Shown in pieces: positions 32,228-40,441 of a stretch of DNA of 45,398 nt. Location: positions 1-45,398 of the forward strand of contig NZ_JADEVO010000042.1 in the NCBI RefSeq assembly GCF_017114825.1. Reading direction: 5' to 3'. The stretch is from Pseudomonas gregormendelii. GTDB taxonomy: Bacteria > Pseudomonadota > Gammaproteobacteria > Pseudomonadales > Pseudomonadaceae. A program made the translations under genes and the position numbers. Numbering within the stretch: the stretch's first letter is position 1; each line of letters starts with the position of its first letter. Under the pieces are notes generated by a model, which had not been told where the DNA came from, did no database searches, and saw only the letters and a program-made list of their open reading frames with translations.

Positions 32228-33664
32228 ATGTCGCAGAAATTTGACGTAGTAGTGATCGGTGCGGGCCCTGGCGGCTACGTGGCTGCCATCAAGGCAGCGC
32301 AGCTGGGTCTTTCGACTGCCTGCATCGAGAAATACACCGACAAGGAAGGCAAACTGGCTCTGGGCGGTACTTGCCTGAACGTCGGCTGCATTCCATCCAA
32401 GGCGCTGCTGGACAGCTCCTGGAAGTACAAGGAAGCCAAAGAAGGCTTCGCGATCCACGGTATCAATCACGCTGGCGTGACCATGGACGTGGCAGCAATG
32501 GTTGGCCGTAAAGCCAACATCGTCAAAGGCCTGACCTCTGGCGTTGCCACCCTGTTCAAGGCCAACGGTGTGACTTCCCTGCAAGGCCACGGCAAACTGC
32601 TGGCCGGCAAGAAAGTCGAGCTGACCAAGCCAGACGGCACCGTGGAAATCATCGAAGCCGAGAACGTGATCCTGGCATCCGGCTCGCGTCCTATCGACAT
32701 TCCACCGGCTCCGGTTGACCAGAACGTGATCGTCGATTCGACTGGCGCGCTGGAATTCCAATCGGTTCCAAAACGTCTGGGCGTTATCGGCGCTGGCGTG
32801 ATCGGTCTGGAACTGGGTTCGGTCTGGTCGCGTCTGGGCTCCGAAGTCGTGGTTCTGGAAGCACTGGAGAAGTTCCTGCCAGCGGCTGACGAAGCCGTTT
32901 CCAAGGAAGCCTTCAAGACCCTGACCAAACAAGGTCTGGACATCAAGCTGGGCGCTCGCGTCACCGGTTCGAAAGTGAACGGCGACGAAGTCGTGGTGAA
33001 CTACACCGATGCCAATGGCGAACAGAACATCACCTTCGACAAGCTGATCGTTGCCGTTGGTCGCCGTCCAGTGACCACCGAGCTGCTGGCAGCTGACAGC
33101 GGTGTGAACATCGACGAACGTGGTTTCGTTTTCGTTGACGACCAGTGCGCCACCAGCGTACCGGGCGTTTACGCAATCGGCGACGTGGTTCGCGGCATGA
33201 TGCTGGCGCACAAGGCGTCCGAAGAAGGCATCATGGTGGTTGAGCGCATCAAGGGCCACAAAGCCCAAATCAACTATGACCTGATCCCGTCTGTTATTTA
33301 TACTCACCCGGAAATCGCGTGGGTTGGCAAAACCGAGCAGGTCTTGAAGGCTGAAGGCGTTGAAGTTAACGTCGGCACCTTCCCGTTTGCAGCCTCTGGC
33401 CGTGCCATGGCAGCCAACGATACCGGTGGTTTCGTCAAGGTCATCGCCGACGCCAAGACTGACCGCGTGTTGGGCGTCCATGTGATTGGCCCGAGCGCTG
33501 CAGAACTGGTTCAACAAGGCGCGATCGGTATGGAATTCGGCACCAGTGCTGAAGACCTGGGCATGATGGTTTTCTCCCATCCGACCCTGTCCGAAGCCTT
33601 GCACGAAGCAGCCCTGGCAGTGAATGGCGGCGCCATCCACATTGCCAACCGCAAGAAGCGTTAA
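32228..33664 (+). CDS. lpdG: Dihydrolipoyl dehydrogenase (E3)
   Basis: This 478-residue flavoprotein re-oxidises the dihydrolipoyl arm of SucB with NAD+. It has the FAD motif GAGPGGYVAA, the redox disulfide GGTCLNVGCIPSKAL (Cys49, Cys54), the NAD-binding VIGAGVIGLELGSVW, GVYAIGDVVRGMMLAHKA, and the C-terminal HPTLSEALHEAA with the catalytic His/Glu pair. Pseudomonads have several lipoamide dehydrogenases; the one in the suc operon is usually called LpdG. AGAGGA precedes the ATG. Confidence 0.97.
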   Translation: MSQKFDVVVIGAGPGGYVAAIKAAQLGLSTACIEKYTDKEGKLALGGTCLNVGCIPSKALLDSSWKYKEAKEGFAIHGINHAGVTMDVAAMVGRKANIVKGLTSGVATLFKANGVTSLQGHGKLLAGKKVELTKPDGTVEIIEAENVILASGSRPIDIPPAPVDQNVIVDSTGALEFQSVPKRLGVIGAGVIGLELGSVWSRLGSEVVVLEALEKFLPAADEAVSKEAFKTLTKQGLDIKLGARVTGSKVNGDEVVVNYTDANGEQNITFDKLIVAVGRRPVTTELLAADSGVNIDERGFVFVDDQCATSVPGVYAIGDVVRGMMLAHKASEEGIMVVERIKGHKAQINYDLIPSVIYTHPEIAWVGKTEQVLKAEGVEVNVGTFPFAASGRAMAANDTGGFVKVIADAKTDRVLGVHVIGPSAAELVQQGAIGMEFGTSAEDLGMMVFSHPTLSEALHEAALAVNGGAIHIANRKKR

Positions 33665-33684
33665 GACAAGACAATAAGAAACCA

Positions 33685-33863
33685 CGGCGGAAGGCCCGTC
33701 GTGAGCCTTGCGTGCAAGACTCACCGCGGAATGTCCGCCGGACGCAGCCTTGCGTAGTCTCACCGGTTATCCGGAACGTCTACGCAAGCAGCAGTCACAG
33801 GTGGTGCGGCACTGAACAAGTGCAGCACCGAATGCGCAGTACCTAACGAAGACGGTAATAAGC
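33685..33863 (+). promoter_or_regulatory. Structured leader of sucC (sucC RNA motif candidate)
   Basis: The 199-base gap before sucC holds three strong hairpins. GTGAG/CTCAC encloses CTTGC/GCAAG (33701-33724). CTTGCGTAG/CTACGCAAG encloses CCGG-TTAT-CCGG (33749-33788). GGTGC/GCACC stacks on GCACT/AGTGC (33803-33829). A sucC RNA motif has been described upstream of sucC in Pseudomonas (Rfam), and this position and structure fit it, although I did not align it. The Shine-Dalgarno (GACGG region) is weak, so translation may depend on the RNA fold. Confidence 0.7.
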
Positions 33864-35030
33864 ATGAATCTTCACGAGTATCAGGGTAAGCAGCTGTTCG
33901 CTGAGTACGGCCTGCCAGTATCCCAGGGTTTCGCCGTAGACACCCCGGAAGCAGCAGCAGAAGCGTGCGACAAGATCGGCGGGACCGAATGGGTTGTCAA
34001 AGCCCAGGTTCACGCAGGTGGTCGCGGTAAAGCGGGCGGCGTAAAGCTGGTTCGCAGCAAGGAAGACGCCAAAGCATTCGCTCAACAGTGGTTGGGCAAG
34101 CGTCTGGTGACTTACCAGACTGATGCCAACGGTCAGCCAGTCACCAAGATCCTGGTTGAATCGTGCACTGACATCGCCAAAGAGCTGTACCTGGGCGCTG
34201 TTGTTGACCGTTCGAGCCGTCGCATCGTGTTCATGGCTTCCACCGAAGGTGGCGTGGACATCGAGAAAATCGCTCACGATACTCCTGAGAAAATCCTCAA
34301 GGCCACTATCGATCCACTGGTGGGCGCTCAGCCATTCCAGGGTCGTGAGCTGGCTTTCCAGCTGGGTCTGGAAGGCAAGCAAGTTGCCCAGTTCGCCAAG
34401 ATCTTCGTTGGTCTGGCCAAACTGTTCCAGGATCACGATCTGGCCCTGCTGGAAGTGAACCCGCTGGTGATCAAGGCTGACGGCGATCTGCATTGCCTCG
34501 ACGCGAAGATCAACATCGACGCCAACGCCATGTACCGTCAGCCTAAGCTGAAGACTTTCCACGATCCGTCGCAAGACGATCCGCGCGAAGCGCACGCTGC
34601 CAAGTTCGAACTGAACTACGTAGCGCTGGAAGGCAACATCGGTTGCATGGTCAACGGTGCTGGCCTGGCCATGGGTACCATGGACATCGTCAACCTGCAT
34701 GGCGGCAAACCAGCCAACTTCCTCGACGTGGGCGGCGGTGCTACCAAAGAACGCGTTACCGAAGCGTTCAAGATCATCCTGTCCGACACTAACGTCGCTG
34801 CAGTACTGGTCAACATCTTCGGCGGCATCGTTCGTTGCGACATGATTGCCGAAGGCATCATCGGTGCAGTGAAAGAAGTCGGCGTGAAAATCCCGGTTGT
34901 TGTTCGCCTTGAAGGCAACAACGCTGAGCTGGGCGCTAAAGTACTGGCAGAAAGCGGTTTGAACATCATCGCTGCTACCAGCCTGACCGACGCTGCTCAA
35001 CAAGTCGTTAAAGCTGCGGAGGGCAAATAA
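33864..35030 (+). CDS. sucC: Succinyl-CoA ligase (ADP-forming) beta subunit
   Basis: This 388-residue ATP-grasp subunit begins MNLHEYQGKQLFAEYGLPVS. It carries VKAQVHAGGRGKAGGVKL (nucleotide loop), LEVNPLVI (metal site) and the CoA-ligase region NIFGGIVRCDMIAEGII. With SucD it makes succinate and ATP from succinyl-CoA. Length equals the E. coli protein (388). Its stop codon shares one base with the sucD ATG (TAATG), a classic coupling arrangement for a fixed 1:1 ratio. Confidence 0.98.
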   Translation: MNLHEYQGKQLFAEYGLPVSQGFAVDTPEAAAEACDKIGGTEWVVKAQVHAGGRGKAGGVKLVRSKEDAKAFAQQWLGKRLVTYQTDANGQPVTKILVESCTDIAKELYLGAVVDRSSRRIVFMASTEGGVDIEKIAHDTPEKILKATIDPLVGAQPFQGRELAFQLGLEGKQVAQFAKIFVGLAKLFQDHDLALLEVNPLVIKADGDLHCLDAKINIDANAMYRQPKLKTFHDPSQDDPREAHAAKFELNYVALEGNIGCMVNGAGLAMGTMDIVNLHGGKPANFLDVGGGATKERVTEAFKIILSDTNVAAVLVNIFGGIVRCDMIAEGIIGAVKEVGVKIPVVVRLEGNNAELGAKVLAESGLNIIAATSLTDAAQQVVKAAEGK

Positions 35031-35911
35031 TGAGCGTCCTGATCAATAAAGACACCAAAGTTATCTGCCAGGGTATTACCGGTTCGCAAGGTAGTTTCCA
35101 CACCCAGCAAGCCATCGAATACGGCACCAAGATGGTTGGTGGCGTAACTCCGGGCAAAGGCGGCACCGAGCACCTGGGTCTGCCAGTGTTCAACACCGTG
35201 AAAGATGCTGTAGCTGCCACTGGCGCTACCGCCAGCGTGATCTACGTTCCAGCTCCTTTCTGCAAGGACTCGATCCTGGAAGCTGCTTTCGGCGGCATCA
35301 AGCTGATCGTCTGCATCACCGAAGGCATTCCTACCCTGGACATGCTGGACGCTAAAGTTAAGTGCGACGAACTGGGTGTTACCCTGATCGGCCCTAACTG
35401 CCCAGGCGTGATCACTCCGGGCGAATGCAAGATCGGCATCATGCCAGGTCACATTCACTTGCCAGGCAAGGTCGGTATCGTTTCCCGTTCCGGCACCCTG
35501 ACCTACGAAGCTGTGAAGCAGACTACTGACGCCGGTTTCGGTCAGTCGACTTGTGTCGGCATCGGTGGTGACCCGATCCCGGGTTCGAACTTCATCGACA
35601 TCCTGAAGCTGTTCCAGGAAGACCCGAAGACCGAAGCGATCGTCATGATCGGTGAGATCGGCGGTTCGGCTGAAGAAGAAGCGGCTGCCTACATCAAGGC
35701 ACACGTGACCAAGCCGGTTGTTTCCTACATCGCTGGTGTGACTGCCCCTGCGGGCAAGCGCATGGGCCATGCTGGCGCAATCATCTCTGGCGGCAAGGGC
35801 ACTGCAGACGAGAAGTTTGCTGCCCTGGAAGACGCAGGCGTGAAAACCGTGCGTTCGCTGGCAGACATCGGCAAGGCTCTGTCCGAGCTGACCGGTTGGG
35901 CTGTCAAGTAA
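35030..35911 (+). CDS. sucD: Succinyl-CoA ligase (ADP-forming) alpha subunit
   Basis: This 293-residue subunit has the CoA-binding N-terminal domain (VICQGITGSQGSFHTQQAIE, GPNCPGVITPGECKIGIMPG). It also has the phosphorylated His247 in MGHAGAIISGGKGTADEK, with the SRSGTLTYE motif between. It forms the alpha2beta2 enzyme with SucC. It is the last suc gene, followed by a strong terminator at 35941-35964. Confidence 0.98.
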   Translation: MSVLINKDTKVICQGITGSQGSFHTQQAIEYGTKMVGGVTPGKGGTEHLGLPVFNTVKDAVAATGATASVIYVPAPFCKDSILEAAFGGIKLIVCITEGIPTLDMLDAKVKCDELGVTLIGPNCPGVITPGECKIGIMPGHIHLPGKVGIVSRSGTLTYEAVKQTTDAGFGQSTCVGIGGDPIPGSNFIDILKLFQEDPKTEAIVMIGEIGGSAEEEAAAYIKAHVTKPVVSYIAGVTAPAGKRMGHAGAIISGGKGTADEKFAALEDAGVKTVRSLADIGKALSELTGWAVK

Positions 35912-35940
35912 GCTTCGCGCTTAGCTGACGCTCTACAGGC

Positions 35941-35964
35941 AAAGGCCACCTTCGGGTGGCCTTT
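35941..35964 (+). terminator. Rho-independent terminator after sucD
   Basis: A 10-bp perfect stem AAAGGCCACC/GGTGGCCTTT with a UUCG tetraloop is followed by GTCGTTTG. Confidence 0.88.
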
Positions 35965-35976
35965 GTCGTTTGTGAA

Positions 35977-36077
35977 GATCAGAGGATCGCAGCCTCGTTT
36001 CTCTCGGCAGCTCCTACAGTTGGAATGCAATCCCCTGTAGGAGCTGCCGAGAGAAACGAGGCTGCGATCCTTTGACT
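35977..36077. repeat. REP-C variant inverted pair
   Basis: Two 40-base arms are inverse complements (TAGGAGCTGCCGAGAGAAAC... and its mirror). They differ from other REP-C copies by an AGAGAAACG stretch in place of the short AAGG/CAGG core. It lies between the sucD terminator and brnQ. Confidence 0.88.
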
Positions 36078-36200
36078 TTTACATACGCAAACGCGACATG
36101 GAAATGTCGTGTATCGGATAGTTCGCCCCCTAACAGTGCGTTTGCCGCACAAATTCGTTAGTCTAGCCGCCATTTTGCGTCCGCCGCCCACAAGGCAGCC

Positions 36201-36302
36201 ATGCGCTTAACGGGTCAGTCCCATACGGATCGACAGCATTTCCCTCACCCACAAGGGAAATCCCTCTCTAAATTCCGATTCAGTAGTGTGGTATTTCCTT
36301 AA
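36201..36302 (+). CDS. Candidate 33-codon upstream ORF overlapping the brnQ start
   Basis: ATG 36201 opens a 33-codon frame (beginning MRLTGQSHTD, ending SSVVFP). Its TAA stop shares one base with the brnQ ATG (TAATG). AAGG lies six bases before its start, whereas brnQ itself has no Shine-Dalgarno (TATTTCCTTA precedes it). The frame contains a 7-bp hairpin ATTTCCC/GGGAAAT at 36238-36261. It could be a translated leader that couples ribosomes into brnQ. It is not rich in Leu/Ile/Val, so a classic attenuator peptide is unlikely. It could also be chance. Confidence 0.35.
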   Translation: MRLTGQSHTDRQHFPHPQGKSLSKFRFSSVVFP

Positions 36303-37615
36303 TGAAAGTGTTGAAAGGCCAGGACATTCTGGCACTTGGTTTTATGACGTTTGCCCTGTTTGTCGGGGCTGGCAACATCATCTTCCCGCCTATCGTCGGT
36401 TTGCAGTCCGGGCCGCACGTCTGGATGGCGGCGTTGGGTTTCCTGATCACGGCGGTCGGCCTGCCGGTGATCACTGTGGTCGCGCTGGCCAAGGTCGGCG
36501 GCGCAATGGATGCCTTGAGCAGCCCGATCGGCAAAATTGCCGGTGGCCTGCTGGCCGCCGCGTGCTACCTCGCCGTGGGTCCGCTGTTCGCCACGCCGCG
36601 CACGGCCACCGTGTCGTTCGAAGTTGGCCTGGCGCCGTTGACCGGCGAAAGCCCGCTGGCGCTGTTCCTCTACAGTTCGGTGTACTTCCTGCTGGTGTTC
36701 TTCATCTCGCTGTATCCGGGGCGTCTGCTGGACACCGTGGGCCGCTTCCTCGCACCGCTGAAGATCATCGCCCTGGCGGCGCTCGGTATAGCGGCGTTCG
36801 CGCTGCCGGCCGGTGATATCGGCGTGGCCACCCCTGAGTACGTGGCGGCACCATTCTCCCAAGGCTTCATCAATGGTTACCTGACCATGGATACCCTGGG
36901 CGCACTGGTGTTTGGCATCGTCATCGTCAATGCCATTCGTTCCCGTGGTGTCGAGTCACCTGCCTTGATCACCCGCTATGCGATCATCGCCGGGCTCATT
37001 GCCGGTGTGGGCCTGGCGCTGGTGTATATCAGCCTGTTCCGCCTGGGCTCCGGCAGCCATGAAGTGGCCGCTGGCGCAACCAATGGCGCGGCGGTGTTGC
37101 ACGCCTATGTCCAGCACACCTTCGGCTCCCTGGGCAGTGGTTTCCTGGCGGTGCTGATCTCGCTGGCCTGCCTGGTGACCGCGGTCGGCCTGACCTGTGC
37201 CTGCGCTGAATACTTCAGCCGCGTGTTGCCACTGTCCTACAAGACCCTGGTGATCATCCTTGCCGCGTTCTCGCTGCTGGTGTCCAACCTGGGCCTCACC
37301 AACCTGATCGCGTTCTCGATCCCGGTCCTGACCGCGATCTATCCTCCGTGCATCGCCTTGGTCGCACTGAGCTTCTGCAAGGACTTCTGGCATGAGCAGG
37401 GCCGCATCGTCGGTCCGGTGATGCTGGTGTCGTTCATCTTCGGCCTGATCGACGCCCTCAAGGGTGCGGGCCTGGCGGACTGGATGCCGACCCAACTGAC
37501 CCATCTGCCACTGAGCGAGCAAGGCCTGGCCTGGCTGGTGCCGTCGGTGATGACCCTGGTGGTCGCGGTGGTGTGTGACCGCCTGTTGGGCAAGCGCGAA
37601 GAAGCACTGGCTTAA
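36302..37615 (+). CDS. brnQ: Branched-chain amino acid:cation symporter
   Basis: This 437-residue LIVCS-family carrier has twelve transmembrane helices. It begins MKVLKGQDILALGFMTFALF, followed by VGAGNIIFPPIVGLQSG and GPLFATPRTATVSFEVG, the diagnostic N-terminal blocks of BrnQ/BraB. It imports leucine, isoleucine and valine with Na+ or H+. Pseudomonads also call it braB, and the copy next to sucD corresponds in order to P. aeruginosa braB (from memory). The start lacks a Shine-Dalgarno and overlaps an upstream 33-codon frame. A strong terminator follows. Confidence 0.95.
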   Translation: MKVLKGQDILALGFMTFALFVGAGNIIFPPIVGLQSGPHVWMAALGFLITAVGLPVITVVALAKVGGAMDALSSPIGKIAGGLLAAACYLAVGPLFATPRTATVSFEVGLAPLTGESPLALFLYSSVYFLLVFFISLYPGRLLDTVGRFLAPLKIIALAALGIAAFALPAGDIGVATPEYVAAPFSQGFINGYLTMDTLGALVFGIVIVNAIRSRGVESPALITRYAIIAGLIAGVGLALVYISLFRLGSGSHEVAAGATNGAAVLHAYVQHTFGSLGSGFLAVLISLACLVTAVGLTCACAEYFSRVLPLSYKTLVIILAAFSLLVSNLGLTNLIAFSIPVLTAIYPPCIALVALSFCKDFWHEQGRIVGPVMLVSFIFGLIDALKGAGLADWMPTQLTHLPLSEQGLAWLVPSVMTLVVAVVCDRLLGKREEALA

Positions 37616-37660
37616 ACGGGTTTGCCAGCCCGTCAAAAGCGGGCTGGAGCCCACATGGAA

Positions 37661-37695
37661 ATGCCCCGTATCAATCGATACGGGGCATTTTTTTA
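37661..37695 (+). terminator. Rho-independent terminator after brnQ
   Basis: A 12-bp perfect stem ATGCCCCGTATC/GATACGGGGCAT with an AATC loop is followed by seven T. Confidence 0.93.
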
Positions 37696-37750
37696 TGGGG
37701 AGATGCGGTGCCTTTTCTTCTGCGCTAACGTCGAAGCATTGCAATACCCA

Positions 37751-37852
37751 TTGCAGGAGCCAGCTTGCTGGCGAAGGTCGCGAACCATGGCGCGTGTTTT
37801 CCGGATAAACGCGTTGCTCTCAGGTTCTTCGCGAGCGAGCTCGTTCCTACAG
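37751..37852. repeat. Mixed REP pair (REP-A-like left, REP-D-like right)
   Basis: The left arm GGAGCCAGCTTGCTGGCGA resembles REP-A with a T. The right arm CGCGAGCGAGCTCGTTCCTA is a minus REP-D. The pairing of two families in one doublet is unusual. It lies between the brnQ terminator and the DUF599 gene. Confidence 0.7.
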
Positions 37853-37890
37853 CGGTATGGTGTTCCGGCCACTCCATCACAAGGACCCGC

Positions 37891-38628
37891 ATGTCGTTCA
37901 TCCAAGCCAATCTGATCCACCTTCTTGCCGCGCTCTGGTTCGTCATCTGCTGGGGCGGCTACACCCGATACGCCTCGTGGAAAGCCCGGGACACCGCCTG
38001 CCTGGCCAGTGTGCTGCACCTGTATCGGGAAGACTGGATGCGCCGCATGCTGCTGCGCGACAACCGTATCGCCGATGCCAGTGTGGTCGGCAACCTGGAG
38101 CGCAACGCGTCGTTCTTTGCCTCCAGCACCTTGATTATCCTCGCCGGTATCCTGACAGTCCTCGGCGCGTCGGAGCGGGCGGTTTCGCTGCTGGCCGATA
38201 TCCCCATGGTGCAACAGGCGTCACAGGGCATGTCCGAGATCAAATTACTGTGCCTGGCACTGGTGTTCGTCTATGCGTTCTTTACCTTCAGCTGGTGCAT
38301 GCGCCAGTACAACTTCGCGGCGATCCTGATTGGCTCGGCACCAATGGTGGGAGAGCGTCACGTCTCCGAGCAGGAGCGCAAGGCTTTCGCCTCCCGGGCG
38401 GCACGAGTCATCTCCATGGCGGCCAACCAGTTCAACTTCGGCCTGCGTTCCTATTACTTTGGCATGACCATGCTGGCCTGGTTTGTCAGCCCCTGGCTGT
38501 TCATGTTGATGAGTGCCGGCGTGGTGCTGGTGCTCTATCGCCGGGAGTTTCATTCCGACGTTCTTGATGTGATGGTCTATACCCCTACAGAGGCACCGTT
38601 GCCTGACGCAAACAAGGAGGCTGTTTGA
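37891..38628 (+). CDS. DUF599 family membrane protein
   Basis: This 245-residue protein has about four transmembrane helices and the DUF599 pattern: GYTRYASWKARDTACLASVL, HLYREDWMRRMLLRDNRIAD, then NLERNASFFASSTLIILAG. It continues with a cytoplasmic middle and an NFGLRSYYFGMTMLAWF block. The function is unknown. ATG 37891 follows AAGGA; the open frame upstream runs through a REP and is not coding. The stop codon overlaps the next gene's ATG by one base (TGATG), so the two are coupled. Confidence 0.88.
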   Translation: MSFIQANLIHLLAALWFVICWGGYTRYASWKARDTACLASVLHLYREDWMRRMLLRDNRIADASVVGNLERNASFFASSTLIILAGILTVLGASERAVSLLADIPMVQQASQGMSEIKLLCLALVFVYAFFTFSWCMRQYNFAAILIGSAPMVGERHVSEQERKAFASRAARVISMAANQFNFGLRSYYFGMTMLAWFVSPWLFMLMSAGVVLVLYRREFHSDVLDVMVYTPTEAPLPDANKEAV

Positions 38629-39029
38629 TGAGTATTCCGTTCTGGTGCGTGTTTATCAGTGCGCTGTTGATATACGTGGCCCGTATGCCGGTGGCCAAGG
38701 CCATGAAAGAGCAGGGGGGCTACAATAATCACCTGCCACGCCAGCAACAGGCACAACTCACCGGGTTTGGTGCACGGGCATTGGCGGCGCATCAAAACAG
38801 CATCGAGGCCTTCATTCTTTTTGCGGTGGGTGTCTTGATGGCGCATACCACGCAAACCGCGGGATGGCTGATTGACTCGCTGGCGATGATCTTCGTGATT
38901 GCCCGCGTCATCTACCTGTTGTGCTACTGGGCAGACCTGGCCTGGCAGCGCAGCCTGGTGTGGATCGTCGGGTTAGTGTGTTCATTACTGTTGATGATTA
39001 GTCCGACTTTTAGAACGATTTTGCTCTAA
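38628..39029 (+). CDS. MAPEG family membrane protein
   Basis: This 133-residue protein has four transmembrane helices in the MAPEG (membrane-associated, eicosanoid/glutathione metabolism) layout. It contains GARALAAHQNSIEAFILFAV, in which the N-E pair is the conserved MAPEG motif, and ARVIYLLCYWADLAW. Human members bind glutathione; the bacterial role is uncertain. AAGGAGG lies seven bases before ATG 38628. It is translationally coupled to DUF599 and ends at a bidirectional terminator. Confidence 0.88.
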   Translation: MSIPFWCVFISALLIYVARMPVAKAMKEQGGYNNHLPRQQQAQLTGFGARALAAHQNSIEAFILFAVGVLMAHTTQTAGWLIDSLAMIFVIARVIYLLCYWADLAWQRSLVWIVGLVCSLLLMISPTFRTILL

Positions 39030-39057
39030 CTGCAGCTTGCGCCATAAATGACAAGCA

Positions 39058-39088
39058 AAAGAAAACCCGCACTTGGCGGGTTTTCTTT
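39058..39088. terminator. Bidirectional rho-independent terminator
   Basis: A 13-bp perfect stem AAAGAAAACCCGC/GCGGGTTTTCTTT with a 5-base loop has A- and T-rich flanks. It serves the MAPEG gene (+) and the convergent lipoprotein gene (-). Confidence 0.92.
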
Positions 39089-39106
39089 GGCAGGCTAAAA
39101 ACTGTC

Positions 39107-39343
39107 TTAGTTTTTAGGCGCTGCTTCTTTTGCTGCTGCTTCGTTCGATTCGGCCTGAGCTTTGGCAGCTTCGGCGTTTTCTTTGGCCGCGTCGTTCACT
39201 TTATCCTGTGCTTTGTTCATGTCTTGCTGAGCTTGCTCAGCATGTTGGTTAGCATCTTGAGCTTTGTCCTCGGATTTTTTATCGCAAGCAGCGAGACCAA
39301 GGGAAGCGGTCAACATCAAGGCAATAGCTAAAGTCTTTTGCAT
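39107..39343 (-). CDS. Small alanine/lysine-rich lipoprotein
   Basis: This 78-residue protein has a type II signal peptide with lipobox LAAC (Cys about 20, followed by DKKSED). After the lipidated Cys the whole mature chain is a charged, Ala/Glu/Lys/Gln-rich helix (KAQDANQHAEQAQQDMNKAQ and onward), probably a coiled coil like Lpp-type or OsmE-like envelope peptides. AAGGAG precedes the ATG. The function is unknown; a periplasmic spacer or stress lipoprotein is plausible. Asp at +2 suggests inner-membrane retention by the enterobacterial rule, which does not hold strictly in Pseudomonas. Confidence 0.85.
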   Translation of the reverse strand: MQKTLAIALMLTASLGLAACDKKSEDKAQDANQHAEQAQQDMNKAQDKVNDAAKENAEAAKAQAESNEAAAKEAAPKN

Positions 39344-39500
39344 GGGGTGTTTCTCCTTATGGAAAGTATCTACTGGCCTTTCGAGCATGGCCGTCAGCGT
39401 TAAGTTCCTCCTATCACACAGATATATAAGAATATTCTTACAGGAACTTTTGGCGACAGTGCTTGATGCGATTCTTTAACATTTGGAAGGATTTTGATAA

Positions 39501-39977
39501 ATGGCTGAAAACCCCGTTTTTGAGCGCGCGACGCGGTTTCTTTCGGCGTTGAGACACTGTCACGTACTTGGGCTGAGCGTCCACAGCGCTAGCCAGGAGG
39601 GGCTCACCGTCATCCTGCCCTATAGCGCCCAAATCGTTGGCAATCCGCAGACCGGCGTCATCCATGGCGGTGCCCTGACCACGCTGATGGACACCGCTTG
39701 CGGCATGTCCACCCTCTGTGTCCTGCCCGAATTCGAAGTCTGTCCCACACTCGACCTGCGCATTGACTACATGCACGCGGCTGAACCGCATAAGGACGTG
39801 TACGGTTTCGCGCAATGCTACCGCGTGACCACCGACGTGATCTTCGCCCGCGGTTTCGCTTACCAGGACGATCCCGGGCAACCCATAGCCCATGTGGTGG
39901 GCACCTTCATGCGCATGGGCAAGGTGATCAAGGGCAGCAAAGGCACAGGCGCCGCTGTGGCTGGAGGTGCAAAATGA
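39501..39977 (+). CDS. PaaI-type hotdog-fold thioesterase (first of pair)
   Basis: This 158-residue protein belongs to the 4HBT/PaaI family. The hotdog core includes NPQTGVIHGGALTTLMDTAC, in which HGG and the acidic Asp are the usual thioesterase landmarks, and TLDLRIDYMHAAEP. It probably hydrolyses an acyl- or aryl-CoA, substrate unknown. GGAAGG lies ten bases before ATG. The stop codon overlaps the next start (ATGA), forming a two-gene operon with a second hotdog protein. This pair precedes htpG in the same order as in P. aeruginosa, from memory. Confidence 0.87.
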   Translation: MAENPVFERATRFLSALRHCHVLGLSVHSASQEGLTVILPYSAQIVGNPQTGVIHGGALTTLMDTACGMSTLCVLPEFEVCPTLDLRIDYMHAAEPHKDVYGFAQCYRVTTDVIFARGFAYQDDPGQPIAHVVGTFMRMGKVIKGSKGTGAAVAGGAK

Positions 39978-40426
39978 ATGACGCCTTCAAGACGCAACTG
40001 CAGCAGGCTCATGAGCAGGGCGACTATGCCTCGCTGTTGCACCTGATTCCCTACGCCAAGCTGATCGGTGTCGAATGCTCGCGAGTGGGGGATGAGTTGC
40101 TGTTTCGCTTGCCGGCGAACAAGGACAACATTGGTAACCCTTTATTGCCGGCGATCCATGGGGGAGTGATTGCCGGGTTCATGGAGTTGTCTGCAGCGCT
40201 GCACCTGCTGGTGTTTACCGGTTCGCCGGGCGTGCCGAAGATCATCGACTTTTCCCTGGATTACCTGCGGGCCGGGCAGTTTCGTGATACCTGGGCCAGA
40301 TGCCAGGTGTGCCGCCAGGGGCGGCGTGTTGCCAACGTGGCCATTACCGCCTGGCAAAGCACCCAACATGAACCGATTGCCACGGCGCGAGCGCATTTCA
40401 AAATCGATGAGCCCTTGAAATCCTGA
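39974..40426 (+). CDS. PaaI-type hotdog-fold thioesterase (second of pair)
   Basis: This 150-residue hotdog protein is related to its neighbour. GNPLLPAIHGGVIAGFMELS is the HGG motif region, with Glu in place of the neighbour's Asp, and IIDFSLDYLRAG follows. The tandem may form a hetero-oligomer; this is inference. ATG 39974 lies in the 4-base overlap with the upstream gene and uses GGAGGTG as ribosome site. The last codons carry the -35 element of the htpG heat-shock promoter. Confidence 0.87.
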   Translation: MNDAFKTQLQQAHEQGDYASLLHLIPYAKLIGVECSRVGDELLFRLPANKDNIGNPLLPAIHGGVIAGFMELSAALHLLVFTGSPGVPKIIDFSLDYLRAGQFRDTWARCQVCRQGRRVANVAITAWQSTQHEPIATARAHFKIDEPLKS

Positions 40427-40441
40427 TCCATGCCCCCAACT
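40414..40441 (+). promoter_or_regulatory. Sigma-32 (RpoH) promoter of htpG
   Basis: CTTGAAA (40414-40420), a 13-base spacer and CCCCAACT (40434-40441) match the heat-shock consensus CTTGAAA-N(11-16)-CCCCATNT with one or two mismatches. The -35 box lies in the final codons of the thioesterase gene. Transcription would start near 40447, about 60 bases before htpG. Confidence 0.75.
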
